DNA of 64,000 nucleotides from Pontibacillus chungwhensis (GCF_030166655.1 NZ_CP126446.1:3286001-3350000); one strand, 5' to 3'; positions 40,095 to 47,568 are shown, counted from the first letter of the stretch. Made by a program: numbers and translations. Notes: generated from the letters alone by a model not told the origin.

Positions 40095-40498
40095 ATTTAA
40101 ATCAAGCACTTGAAGAATTAAAAGAAAAAGGTCATAAGTATACAGATAAACGGGAAGATCTGTTACGCTTTTTCTATGAACAAAATGGTTACCGAACAGC
40201 TCGTGATGTGAAAGCAATGATGGAAGATAAATACCCAGGTATTAGTTTCGATACGATCTACCGCAATCTACACTTGTTCGTTGAGTTAGAATTGTTAGAG
40301 GTAACAGATCTTGAGGGTGAAAAGCACTTCCGTATGAAATGTGAGTCCAAGCACCACCATCATTTCATTTGTCTAGATTGCGGGAAAACAAAAGAAATTC
40401 ACACTTGCCCGATGCAACAGGTCTCAGGTGAACTAAAAGACTATGATGTAGAAAATCATAAATTTGAGATTTATGGAAAATGTCCGGCATGTAAATAA
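40091..40498 (+). CDS. zur: Zur, Fur-family zinc-responsive repressor
   Basis: 135 residues. Winged-helix N-terminus (KYTDKREDLLRFFYEQNGY, then ISFDTIYRNLHLFVELELL) and a His/Cys domain: HHHHFICLDCGKTKEI plus CPAC at the C-terminus, giving the structural zinc site C94, C97, C131, C134. Being the fourth gene of the zinc uptake operon behind two Zur boxes, it is probably autoregulated. A Fur or PerR identity is less likely given the context. GTG start overlapping znuB. Confidence 0.93.
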   Translation: MNLNQALEELKEKGHKYTDKREDLLRFFYEQNGYRTARDVKAMMEDKYPGISFDTIYRNLHLFVELELLEVTDLEGEKHFRMKCESKHHHHFICLDCGKTKEIHTCPMQQVSGELKDYDVENHKFEIYGKCPACK

Positions 40499-40546
40499 GA
40501 AGGGATTCGACTCTCTTCTCTATAAAAGGGAGTGAACGATAAAACC

Positions 40547-40930
40547 ATGTTTATGTACCTTGCGATTTTTATAGGAGGTGCTGTGGGGTCTTCTTTACGA
40601 TTCATCGTCTCTTTGTGGATTGAAGAGGCGTCTGTGTTTCCATACGAGACGCTTCTTGTTAACCTCATTGGCTGCTTTATCCTTACTTATCTAAGCACTC
40701 ACCCAACTCTTATGAGCAAGTTTTCTTCTTCTGTTAAGGTTGGAATCAGTACAGGACTGATTGGATCATTTACAACCTTTTCAACTTTCTCCACCGAAAC
40801 CTTACAGCTATGGCTCCATACTTCGCACATTCTAGCATTGATGTATGTGCTTATTAGCCTTGCAGGAGGATTAACCTTAAGCTGGCTAGGATTCTTTACT
40901 GCTCACAGTCGAAAGGAGCATGTAAAATGA
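40547..40930 (+). CDS. crcB: CrcB/Fluc fluoride channel subunit 1
   Basis: 127 residues from the ATG at 40547; a GTG at 40532 is possible but sits on the ribosome site. Four spans, with GGAVGSSLRF at the start, NLIGCF, and the Fluc signature GLIGSFTTFSTFSTE carrying the pore phenylalanines. Forms a dual-topology or heterodimeric fluoride channel with the next gene (family knowledge). It overlaps crcB2 by 4 bases. Confidence 0.92.
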   Translation: MFMYLAIFIGGAVGSSLRFIVSLWIEEASVFPYETLLVNLIGCFILTYLSTHPTLMSKFSSSVKVGISTGLIGSFTTFSTFSTETLQLWLHTSHILALMYVLISLAGGLTLSWLGFFTAHSRKEHVK

Positions 40931-41286
40931 TGTTTGCCTATGTAGCGCTAGGAGGCGGACTCGGTGCTCTTTGTCGATTCTTTTTAAGTGACTTCTTTAA
41001 TTCAAAGGGTTCGATTCCTTATGGAACTTGGCTAGCCAATATAGTTGGTTCGTTGCTCTTAGCTGGATTCATTGTACTTAGAACAAAAGAGGTTCTTCCA
41101 GAGTCCATCTGGCAACTCGCAGGTGTAGGGTTTTGCGGAGCTTTTACAACCTTTTCGACTTTTGGAAAGGAGACCATTCAGCTCTTGCAAACCAACAGAA
41201 TAAAGGAAGCCCTACTCTATGTAGCGTCTAGTCTGATCATAAGCCTGAGTGTTGTATGGCTCACCTTCTCCCTGTTTATAAAATGA
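40927..41286 (+). CDS. crcB: CrcB/Fluc fluoride channel subunit 2
   Basis: 119 residues, four spans: GGLGALCRFFLSD, NIVGSLLLAG, GFCGAFTTFSTFGKE. Overlap ATGA with crcB1 points to coupled production of a heterodimeric channel, as in B. subtilis and other Firmicutes. No fluoride riboswitch is visible upstream of the pair. Confidence 0.92.
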   Translation: MMFAYVALGGGLGALCRFFLSDFFNSKGSIPYGTWLANIVGSLLLAGFIVLRTKEVLPESIWQLAGVGFCGAFTTFSTFGKETIQLLQTNRIKEALLYVASSLIISLSVVWLTFSLFIK

Positions 41287-41292
41287 ATGGTA

Positions 41293-41335
41293 AAAGCGCC
41301 CTTTCCTAATTAGCTCTTTTAGGAAAGGGCGCTTT
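41293..41335. terminator. Bidirectional terminator (crcB pair / glutaredoxin-like gene)
   Basis: A 17-bp stem AAAGCGCCCTTTCCTAA with its complement, loop of 7-9 bases. Confidence 0.9.
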
Positions 41336-41336
41336 A

Positions 41337-41606
41337 TTAATGAATAACCCGGTTAATAGTAGATTTATTCGTGACATATCCCGAAAACACGGCACGCTTC
41401 TTTTTCCCAAACATACTCTTTTTGTCCACGATGATGGCCGGTGTAATGTTTGTGCCTGTGATCCCAAGTAATTCACTTTCTAAATCATTGGAATGACTAA
41501 TATCAATCTCATGATATGGTATTTGATCAGCTGATAGGTATTCTTTCAATGACTGGCTTTCATCGCATCCGGACCGGGTATAAATATAAATCGCTTTGCT
41601 CCCCAT
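41337..41606 (-). CDS. Glutaredoxin-like protein with a single Cys (CDES)
   Basis: 89 residues from the ATG at 41606 (AAAGGAGGG 7 bases before). Small thioredoxin-fold protein: KAIYIYTRSGCDESQSLKEY, GTNITPAIIVD (cis-Pro), FSGYV. The usual CxxC is CDES, keeping only the first Cys, so a monothiol or non-redox role is likely. Function unknown. Confidence 0.8.
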   Translation of the reverse strand: MGSKAIYIYTRSGCDESQSLKEYLSADQIPYHEIDISHSNDLESELLGITGTNITPAIIVDKKSMFGKKKRAVFSGYVTNKSTINRVIH

Positions 41607-41896
41607 GGAATTTCCCTCCTTTATGCAAGTATATGAACTTACCAAAAGCTACATGAGACAAAAACATTTTCAAACGATAGTGGAAATTCCATTATTAGGT
41701 CGTAAACGCGTATTGTTAATCGAATTACATATATATTTCCATTTTAGTATAGTAGTAAAACATATTTGTGCGGATTTTTTTAGTATTTGTTCTGTTAAGC
41801 AGTCTTATAAGGAAAAACTATAACTTTAATAGAGCCATTTATTATAGTAAAGGCATAAAAATAAGCCTTTTTTCTTCGATAGAAAAAAGGCTTCTC

Positions 41897-42667
41897 TTAT
41901 GCTCCATATCGATGGAGGGCTTCTTGTAATGAAGTAACAAATGATAAGTTAAAACGAATTTGTAAATGATGGAGCCGTTGGGCTTGAGATGGTTTAATCC
42001 CTACAATCACAATCTTCTTACCCATGTAAAGTAAACTCGTGAAGATGTCTTTCAGCACAGATACCCCGTCTTGGTGCATTTCTCCTACAGCTGTAAAATC
42101 AAACAATAAACAATCTGTTTCATGCGTATGGGCCTTCAAAAGTACTTGATCTTTAATCGTAAATAGCTTCTCTTCTGAAATATCACCAAACAAAGGAATC
42201 AAGGAGATTTCTGAAGTAAGCTGAATGAAGGGAGCAGATAACAAATTATTTTGATGAATCGCATCTTCTAGCTTTTCTTTTTCTTCTAACAGCTCGAAAT
42301 TTGTTTCATTTAAACGATTTTGCAATCGGTCCAGCATCTTACTTACGTGCTGGTTCTGCCCTTCTTTAGGAATGATCATAATTTCAGCCTGTAGATCATT
42401 TGCCCATTTCACATAAAGATCCACAAGTTCGACTTGTTTAGAGGCGGTAATGACATTAACCTCCACTTTAACTTTAGGCAGAGTGGGAACAATCCAATCC
42501 TTTACTTTCTTATGACTAGCTTCTTCTATGATTTCCCATAAAGAAGGAGTCAGATGAAACATCTCACTCGCTTCTTGCGTGTATTCAAGAATCGTATATT
42601 TTTTATTAATGGTTAGGGAGGGAACTGGAAAGTGATTGTTAACTTGTCGCATTAATGTCTTCTTCAT
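41897..42667 (-). CDS. STAS-domain protein, RsbR-like, last gene of the B12 module
   Basis: 256 residues. N-terminal ~120 residues may be a sensor-like domain (VPSLTINKKYTILEYTQEAS has a PAS-like start). A coiled-coil linker (about 120-145: DRLQNRLNETNFELLEEKEK) leads to a C-terminal STAS domain: PLFGDISEEKL, CLLFDFTAVGEMHQDGV, MGKKIVIVGIKPSQAQRL. This is the layout of stressosome RsbR paralogues; the phospho-Ser/Thr position is in DFTAVGEMHQ and is not the standard one. Overlaps the B12 gene by 29 bases (start ATG at 42667, or 42652). Confidence 0.8.
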   Translation of the reverse strand: MKKTLMRQVNNHFPVPSLTINKKYTILEYTQEASEMFHLTPSLWEIIEEASHKKVKDWIVPTLPKVKVEVNVITASKQVELVDLYVKWANDLQAEIMIIPKEGQNQHVSKMLDRLQNRLNETNFELLEEKEKLEDAIHQNNLLSAPFIQLTSEISLIPLFGDISEEKLFTIKDQVLLKAHTHETDCLLFDFTAVGEMHQDGVSVLKDIFTSLLYMGKKIVIVGIKPSQAQRLHHLQIRFNLSFVTSLQEALHRYGA

Positions 42668-43286
42668 TCCCCTCTATCCATGTTTCTAATTGATGTAAAT
42701 CTTTCATCACAACAACCCGTTCAGAAGCAAATGAACTTAAATCATATTCTTTCGCCATTCGGCCTCCTATTAACACTGTCGGCGACCACTCAAGGCGAGT
42801 TAAATGTTCAATCACTTCTTTTAGAACTGGGAGTCGATAAGACAAAGCAGCTGATACTCCAACCACATCTGGTTTATATCGATTCACTTGTTTCAGTGCG
42901 TGATCAAGGGGCAGGTTCGGTCCAAGATACCTGACATTCCACCCATACTCTCTAAAAGTAGAAGCGACCATTTTTAACCCCAGATAATGTTGTTCTTCTT
43001 CAATGCCAAATAACAATACCTTACTAGCATTCTGTTCGGATGCACGCTTCTTCATACTATCAAGCTGAGAAAGGACAAAATCACATACAGCTGTAGCTAA
43101 GTGCTCATCCGCTACGGAAATCTCATTGCGCTCCCAAAGATCCCCAATGTGATACATAGTCGGAGTAAGGAATTGCTCGTACAGATGAAGCCGATTTGGT
43201 GTTGTCCCCATTTGGGACAAATAGTGAACGGCATCATCTTCATTTCCTTCAAGAAATAACTTTGCAAGCTTAGAAAAATCGTCCAT
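42639..43286 (-). CDS. Cobalamin-binding protein with CarH-type signature, no DNA-binding domain
   Basis: 215 residues. A four-helix cap (about 1-80) has W51-x9-E61-H62, the Wx9EH signature of CarH/LitR-type adenosylcobalamin photoreceptors. The Rossmann B12 domain (about 88-205) has ExxHxxG with axial His H100 (EEEQHYLG), then GPNLPLD, PDVVGVSAAL and VLIGGRMAKEY. No MerR helix-turn-helix precedes the cap, so it cannot act on DNA alone. Placed 11 bases after the helical gene and overlapping the STAS gene, it probably signals through them. Light sensing is inference. Confidence 0.82.
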   Translation of the reverse strand: MDDFSKLAKLFLEGNEDDAVHYLSQMGTTPNRLHLYEQFLTPTMYHIGDLWERNEISVADEHLATAVCDFVLSQLDSMKKRASEQNASKVLLFGIEEEQHYLGLKMVASTFREYGWNVRYLGPNLPLDHALKQVNRYKPDVVGVSAALSYRLPVLKEVIEHLTRLEWSPTVLIGGRMAKEYDLSSFASERVVVMKDLHQLETWIEGNEEDINATS

Positions 43287-43297
43287 CTCCTCACCCC

Positions 43298-43657
43298 TTA
43301 CTCATTTGTTGCTCTCAAAAATTCAATACCATTCTTTAGATAGGACTGATAGGCTTTTTGTTCATCATGATCTTCAAGCCCCTCAAGGTGTCGATACAAC
43401 CGCTCATAATTATCAATAATTAATTCCGTGCCTACATCGCGGCTTGTTAATACCGTTTGCAACCACTTCGTATAATCCATAAAAAACTGCTCTTCTCCCA
43501 TTTCGTATGTTGTTGAGAGATGGTCTAAATGGTGATAATTATCCTCTTTTGTTCGTTTTCGACCATTTTCACCGAAACGTTCCCATAAAAAAGGATACGC
43601 CTCATAGATTTCGTTCACGATTTGATCAACAATGTGTTCTCGTTCTGAAGCTTTCAT
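43298..43657 (-). CDS. Small helical protein of the B12 module, resembling RsbRD/B12-sensor N-terminal domains
   Basis: 119 residues, all helical: FLWERFGENGRKRTKEDNYH, then HLDHLSTTYEMGEEQFFMDY, TKWLQTVLTSRDVGTELIID, YERLYRHLEGLEDHDEQKAY. The pattern HLxxL...F.DYxxWxxxxLxxR resembles the helical N-terminal domain fused to B12-binding sensors and to RsbRD-type proteins in other bacteria (from memory). Here it would be a free-standing version of that domain. Ends 11 bases before the B12 gene; overlaps the ABM gene by 4. Confidence 0.7.
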   Translation of the reverse strand: MKASEREHIVDQIVNEIYEAYPFLWERFGENGRKRTKEDNYHHLDHLSTTYEMGEEQFFMDYTKWLQTVLTSRDVGTELIIDNYERLYRHLEGLEDHDEQKAYQSYLKNGIEFLRATNE

Positions 43658-43959
43658 TCCGCCACCACTTTAAACTTTTTAACTTTCGGAGGAATGTTAG
43701 CAAGCGCTTTGTCAGGATAATTCTTCTCCAGTTCGTGTATTTTCTGGAACTCCTCACTTGTTGCCCATTTCATATAATGAGCCTTGGATTCCCATTCCAT
43801 ATGAACAGTTAATTCCCCAGGCTTTTTGTCGTTTTGAAGAAGTTGAAAAGAGCGAAAACCTTCCCATTGATCAACGCTCTTTGATCGGTTTTGATAAATC
43901 TCTATTAATTCATCTGCTTTTTCCTCTGGAACCACCACAGTAGAGTCAACGATATACAT
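43654..43959 (-). CDS. ABM-fold monooxygenase-like protein (HmoA/IsdG-related), first gene of the B12 module
   Basis: 101 residues, ferredoxin-like ABM fold. W65 and H75 have the 10-residue spacing of IsdG-type haem oxygenases (KWATSEEFQKIHE), and EWES precedes. The third catalytic residue of IsdG (Asn near position 7) is replaced by Ser/Thr (VDST). It could degrade haem, act on another substrate, or just bind a tetrapyrrole. Overlaps the next gene by ATGA. An AT-rich Fur/PerR-like palindrome lies upstream. Confidence 0.75.
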   Translation of the reverse strand: MYIVDSTVVVPEEKADELIEIYQNRSKSVDQWEGFRSFQLLQNDKKPGELTVHMEWESKAHYMKWATSEEFQKIHELEKNYPDKALANIPPKVKKFKVVAE

Positions 43960-43984
43960 CTTATTTCTCCTTCAAGCTCATTTT

Positions 43985-43999
43985 TAATAATTATTATTT
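43985..43999. promoter_or_regulatory. Fur/PerR-like palindrome upstream of the B12 module
   Basis: TAATAATTATTATTT; minus strand AAATAATAATTATTA matches about 11 of 14 positions of the 7-1-7 Fur box TGATAATnATTATCA. It lies 26 bases before the first gene, near a possible TTGAAA -35. The region is nearly pure A/T, so weak evidence. Confidence 0.35.
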
Positions 44000-44084
44000 T
44001 ATCATATTTTCAAGATTTTTTTAAGAAAGGTGCTGGTGGCACGCTTTAGAAAAATCTGTCACTTCATCTATGTAGGAAAACAAG

Positions 44085-44119
44085 AAAAAACTCTGCAACT
44101 CACTGTTGCAGAGTTTTTT
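44085..44119 (-). terminator. Terminator of the VLRF1-like gene
   Basis: A 15-bp perfect stem AAAAAACTCTGCAAC and complement, 5-base loop, T runs on both strands. Confidence 0.92.
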
Positions 44120-44128
44120 CTTTCTTTA

Positions 44129-44932
44129 TTACAATACCACTTCGTTAAGCACGTGAGTTTCTTCATGCTCAAGAAGGTTCTTTGGAACATGCTCATCAAT
44201 AGGCTTATTCATATGAGCTTGGATTTCATCCGTTTCGTCCTGGTTACCTACCAGATAAATACGTTCCCACTGTCCATCTTTTGCTAATTTGTCTAATGTA
44301 GGCGCAAGGCTCTTATACCAGCGCTGCTGATTAGCACGGTAGCGGTCTTCAAATTTTTCTTTACCTGGGTTTTTCCCACCTGAACCCATAGAAGGTTGGG
44401 CATGGTGAGGACCAGTGTGTAAGCGCCAATCTTCTGTATTAAGATCTAATTCATAATATTTGATGTCATCTACTGCACCTAATTCAGCTTCAATGACCTT
44501 CACGTCGTTCTGCTGAACAAGCACAACCCCGGTTTTAGGGAACTCTTTATGAAGCTCATGCATTTGATCCAATACAGGTGCTTCTTCCCAGAAGAACTCT
44601 GTTTTAACCGGCATTTGCACGGGCTGAGCGTGCCATAGGGAACCGTCTGTTGACGCAAAAACAATTAAACTTTTAGAAAGATCACGTTCATAGTCTGTCA
44701 CATATGTTTCTAATTGTTCTTTTAGATTACGGAAGTTTTTTAATTCATCCTTGTCTCCGCTCTCTTGCAAGTAATGTTCAAAGTTATTCATTCCATTTTT
44801 GAAATGGATCTTCCATTCACCGCCCTGTTGTTCAGGGTCAGCTAAATCTGTATTTAAGTACATTGTAAGTACTCGTTCAGGTTTTTCTGCATAGAAATTT
44901 TCTAGTTTCTTTAAGTCTTTTTGTAATGTCAT
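44129..44932 (-). CDS. VLRF1/aeRF1-like protein
   Basis: 267 residues. N-terminal VLTMYLNTDLADPEQQGGEW, then a Rossmann-like middle (SLIVFASTDGSLWHAQPVQM), PVLDQMHELHKEFPKTGVVL, and C-terminal ERIYLVGNQDETDEIQAHMN. This matches the bacterial VLRF1/Vms1-like family related to archaeal-eukaryotic release factor 1, thought to act on stalled ribosomes. No GGQ; a GSGGKNPG loop with many basic and aromatic residues is in the expected region. Stand-alone gene with its own terminator. Confidence 0.7.
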   Translation of the reverse strand: MTLQKDLKKLENFYAEKPERVLTMYLNTDLADPEQQGGEWKIHFKNGMNNFEHYLQESGDKDELKNFRNLKEQLETYVTDYERDLSKSLIVFASTDGSLWHAQPVQMPVKTEFFWEEAPVLDQMHELHKEFPKTGVVLVQQNDVKVIEAELGAVDDIKYYELDLNTEDWRLHTGPHHAQPSMGSGGKNPGKEKFEDRYRANQQRWYKSLAPTLDKLAKDGQWERIYLVGNQDETDEIQAHMNKPIDEHVPKNLLEHEETHVLNEVVL

Positions 44933-45112
44933 AATTAAACTCCACTCCTTATCGGGCTATTGAGTTTCTGCGTACTATCTATGTAACCGTAAAAAAGAGG
45001 GTTAAAACCTATAATCTAGTAAGTCTATTATGAAATGAAGTCAGATTAACTTTGTGAACAGCGGGTAATATAGAAATAAATCGCAAGAAGACATTCCATC
45101 GGGAGGGAAAAC

Positions 45113-45298
45113 ATGTTATACCTACTTGCTATTCTATTACCACCCATTGCGGTCTTGTTTGTAGGAAAACCCGTTCAAGCCATCATCAACTTAATACTTA
45201 CCATTTTAGGGGTTATTCCTGGTGCCATCCACGCTGTCCTTGTGGTTAAAGACCACAAAGATGATCAGCGTGCCAAAAAGTACGGAACAGTTGGATAA
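45113..45298 (+). CDS. YqaE/Pmp3-family membrane peptide
   Basis: 61 residues with two hydrophobic helices: LLAILLPPIAVLFVGKPVQA and LILTILGVIPGAIHAVLVV, then a charged tail. A Pmp3/UPF0057 protein, in yeast and plants linked to membrane potential and salt stress (family knowledge). GGGAGG lies 9 bases before the ATG and a strong terminator follows directly. It may support salt tolerance; unproven. Confidence 0.9.
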   Translation: MLYLLAILLPPIAVLFVGKPVQAIINLILTILGVIPGAIHAVLVVKDHKDDQRAKKYGTVG

Positions 45299-45302
45299 AT
45301 AG

Positions 45303-45339
45303 AAAAAAGGACTTTTCCTTAAGGGAAAAGTCCTTTTTT
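45303..45339. terminator. Bidirectional terminator (pmp3 / betaine-binding gene)
   Basis: A 16-bp perfect stem AAAAAAGGACTTTTCC and complement, ending in T runs both ways. Confidence 0.92.
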
Positions 45340-45350
45340 GTGTGCATTTG

Positions 45351-46241
45351 TTATTTTCCTAACCATTCGTTAATCAGTTCTTCGTTCTCATCTACCCATT
45401 TCTGAGCCCCTTCAGCTGGCTCATCAGCTTCTTTTACCATGTTCATTAAGCTTCCTAGCTGTTGATCGTCCATTTCCCAAGTGTTGATATACTCTGTCAC
45501 TTCAGGAAAGTCGTCTGTGAAACCTTGACGGGACATCCAAATAATATTTTCTTCATCGCCATATACATTCTTTGGATCTTCTAAGAACTTAAGCTCGTAT
45601 TCCGCAAACACCCAGTGAGGCTTCCAAAGCGTTACTAGGATTGGTTCTTCTTTACGAATCGATTCTCCAAGTTGAGTCGTCATAGCCGGTCCTGAAGAAG
45701 AAGCCGTAGTGTAATCTAAACCATATTCATCAAGAGCTTCATCCGTTAAGCCCATAAGACTTGAGCCTGGGTCGATCCCATAAATCTTACCATCTTCAAA
45801 CAAATCTTTATTGTCGTTTAATTCTTCAATGCTATTTACATCTACATAACTAGGTACTGCAAGTCCTAGAGTCGTACCATTAAACCAAGGTTGATCTTTA
45901 TGGAAATCCACATCTTCTTTGTAATCTTCATAGAAAGCTTCATCTGTGTGTGGTAACCATACTTCTAATGCAAGGTCTAAATCATCTGATTCAAGCGCCT
46001 GATATAAAGGCCCTTTTTCTGTCATATTTAATTTAACTGAATATCCTTCATCTTCTAAAATAATCTTCCACATATTCGAAACTGCCACGTTCTCTGCCCA
46101 GTTATTCAAGCCAATTTCGATGGTTTTATCTTCCTTATCAGATCCATCCCCATCTCCTGAACTGGAATCATTTCCACAAGCTGCCAGCACAAGTAACATT
46201 CCGATAAAAAGTGCCGGGAGTATTCTTTTTAGTGCTTTCAT
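45351..46241 (-). CDS. Glycine-betaine/choline-type substrate-binding lipoprotein (OpuAC-like), orphan
   Basis: 296 residues from the ATG at 46241 (GGGGGAA before). Lipobox LAAC (Cys about 23), acidic Ser/Gly/Asp linker, then OpuAC domain: IGLNNWAENVAVSNMWKIIL, LALEVWLPHTDEAFYEDY, TLWKPHWVFAEYELKFL. Trp-rich aromatic cage residues (W in LNNW, VWLP, WKPHWVF) suit binding of betaine or another quaternary amine. No permease or ATPase is adjacent, so it must pair with one elsewhere. Fits a halotolerant lifestyle. Confidence 0.9.
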   Translation of the reverse strand: MKALKRILPALFIGMLLVLAACGNDSSSGDGDGSDKEDKTIEIGLNNWAENVAVSNMWKIILEDEGYSVKLNMTEKGPLYQALESDDLDLALEVWLPHTDEAFYEDYKEDVDFHKDQPWFNGTTLGLAVPSYVDVNSIEELNDNKDLFEDGKIYGIDPGSSLMGLTDEALDEYGLDYTTASSSGPAMTTQLGESIRKEEPILVTLWKPHWVFAEYELKFLEDPKNVYGDEENIIWMSRQGFTDDFPEVTEYINTWEMDDQQLGSLMNMVKEADEPAEGAQKWVDENEELINEWLGK

Positions 46242-46432
46242 GCGTATATTCCCCCAAAGTATTGTAGTAGTTTCATAAGTTTCATGCTTATCTATGTAAC
46301 TAACATGTCCGAATAAGCACAAAACTTATACTAACATGTATGATATGTGTTCGCAAGTTTCATTCCTTACATTTCCTTTTCTGAGAATCTTATAGAATTC
46401 TTAGGTTATATTTCATTGAATAGGGTGCTAAT

Positions 46433-46690
46433 GTGGCTCTCGCTCCCTTCCTTGAACTTGGGCCGCTACCAACTGATTCGAGCCAATTCTGCCTAACTTA
46501 AGCCGCTTCCGCCCCACTTAAGCCTCTCTCCCCTGACTTAAGTCGTTATTTTTTCCTCTTGAGCCGTTATGCGATTTTCTTAAGCCGTTCCCCACAAGCT
46601 TGAGCCGTTGCTCCCCCGCACGAGCCAATTCTAGCTAACTTGAGCCGCGCCCGCCCACTTGAGCCACTCCCCTCCGCTCGATTCTTATCC
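46433..46690. repeat. Array of about 12 degenerate ~20-bp units with CTTRAGCCG core
   Basis: Units recur every 18-23 bases, each opening CTTGAGCCG, CTTAAGCCG, TTCGAGCCA or a close variant, followed by a pyrimidine-rich variable part. Clear units begin near 46462, 46482, 46502, 46522, 46542, 46562, 46583, 46603, 46641 and 46660. The array lies in the gap between the betaine-binding gene and the GntR regulator, ends before the terminator at 46727, and has no open frame. Confidence 0.7.
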
Positions 46691-46720
46691 ATAACTTCCG
46701 CTCCCCCTCACATCGCTCAT

Positions 46721-46753
46721 AAAAAAACGCTTTAGCCTAAAGACTAAAGCGTT
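46721..46753 (-). terminator. Terminator of the GntR gene
   Basis: A 10-bp perfect stem AACGCTTTAG / CTAAAGCGTT, 7-base loop, T7 run on the minus strand. Confidence 0.88.
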
Positions 46754-47462
46754 ATCCTCGTGTTTCTACAGTAAAATCAAAGAAAGTTGGCAAATATTTG
46801 GTTCTGCAATATTCCAGAGGAGACTGGTCGATCCCTAGTGTAATTCTTGTCATATCAACTAACGGGTCCCCTGCTACGATGCCGAGGAAGTCAGCTTCAT
46901 ATGTATTCGCAAGAGAGGCTGAAACATATTCTTTAGAATAGTTTGGCTGCATTCCCTTCTCTTCTAGATGAGCATGGAAATCAAAAACGAGCAAATCCTC
47001 GTCCGTCAAACTCTCTACGATGTGTTCAGGTATAAAAAGTTGTTGAAAGGCGATCGGGACTCCATCTGCCAAGCGCAAACGCTCATACATGTAGACGGCT
47101 TGTTCTTCCGAAAGACCTAACATCTTTTTTGCATAGTCCATTTTCTTCCCATGAACGTTTCGTATGATTTGGACACTGAATTCAGTTCCTTTTTCTCGTT
47201 GAATAACGCCTGGATTTTTCACATGATCCGATGGCTTCTTCTTAACGGTCGTAGATTTCCCTCGTTTTGTTTCGAGTATCCCTTCTTGAGCTAATTGAGT
47301 AATCGCTTGCCTGATGGTAGAACGACTCACTTGATATTCCTGCATAAGCTGATTTTCAGAAGGTATTTTTTCACCGGGCTTCCAGCTCTGATTTTTAATG
47401 TTTTCAATAATGCTGTGTTTTACTTGAAGATAGTAAGGCACGCGATTTTGGCGTTGGGTCAT
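46752..47462 (-). CDS. GntR/HutC-family transcription regulator
   Basis: 236 residues from the ATG at 47462 (GGGAGGGGAAGG before). Winged helix: YYLQVKHSIIENIKNQSWKP, GEKIPSENQLMQEYQVSRST, IRQAITQLAQEGILETKRGK. The C-terminal UTRA ligand domain (about 90-235) includes YERLRLADGVPIAFQQLFIP and PLEYCRTKYLP. The ligand is a small metabolite, not identifiable. No sugar or amino-acid gene is next to it, so its target is unclear. Confidence 0.88.
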   Translation of the reverse strand: MTQRQNRVPYYLQVKHSIIENIKNQSWKPGEKIPSENQLMQEYQVSRSTIRQAITQLAQEGILETKRGKSTTVKKKPSDHVKNPGVIQREKGTEFSVQIIRNVHGKKMDYAKKMLGLSEEQAVYMYERLRLADGVPIAFQQLFIPEHIVESLTDEDLLVFDFHAHLEEKGMQPNYSKEYVSASLANTYEADFLGIVAGDPLVDMTRITLGIDQSPLEYCRTKYLPTFFDFTVETRG

Positions 47463-47509
47463 ACCCTTCCCCTCCCTTGCTTGTATAATCGAAAGACCTA
47501 TTATACCTA

Positions 47510-47545
47510 AAAAAGGACTTAATCCCAACAGATTAAGTCCTTTTT
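47510..47545 (-). terminator. Terminator of the 79-aa gene
   Basis: A 15-bp perfect stem AAAAAGGACTTAATC and complement with a 6-base loop. Confidence 0.9.
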
Positions 47546-47568
47546 ATCATTTGTTTTCCTTATGTTCT

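Noticed and set aside
40499-40546. Fluoride riboswitch ahead of the crcB pair
   Set aside because: The short gap after zur has no crcB-motif blocks; the pair appears to follow the zinc operon directly.
46433-46690. CRISPR array
   Set aside because: Units are degenerate, about 20 bases in total, with no constant repeat plus unique spacer pattern and no cas genes.
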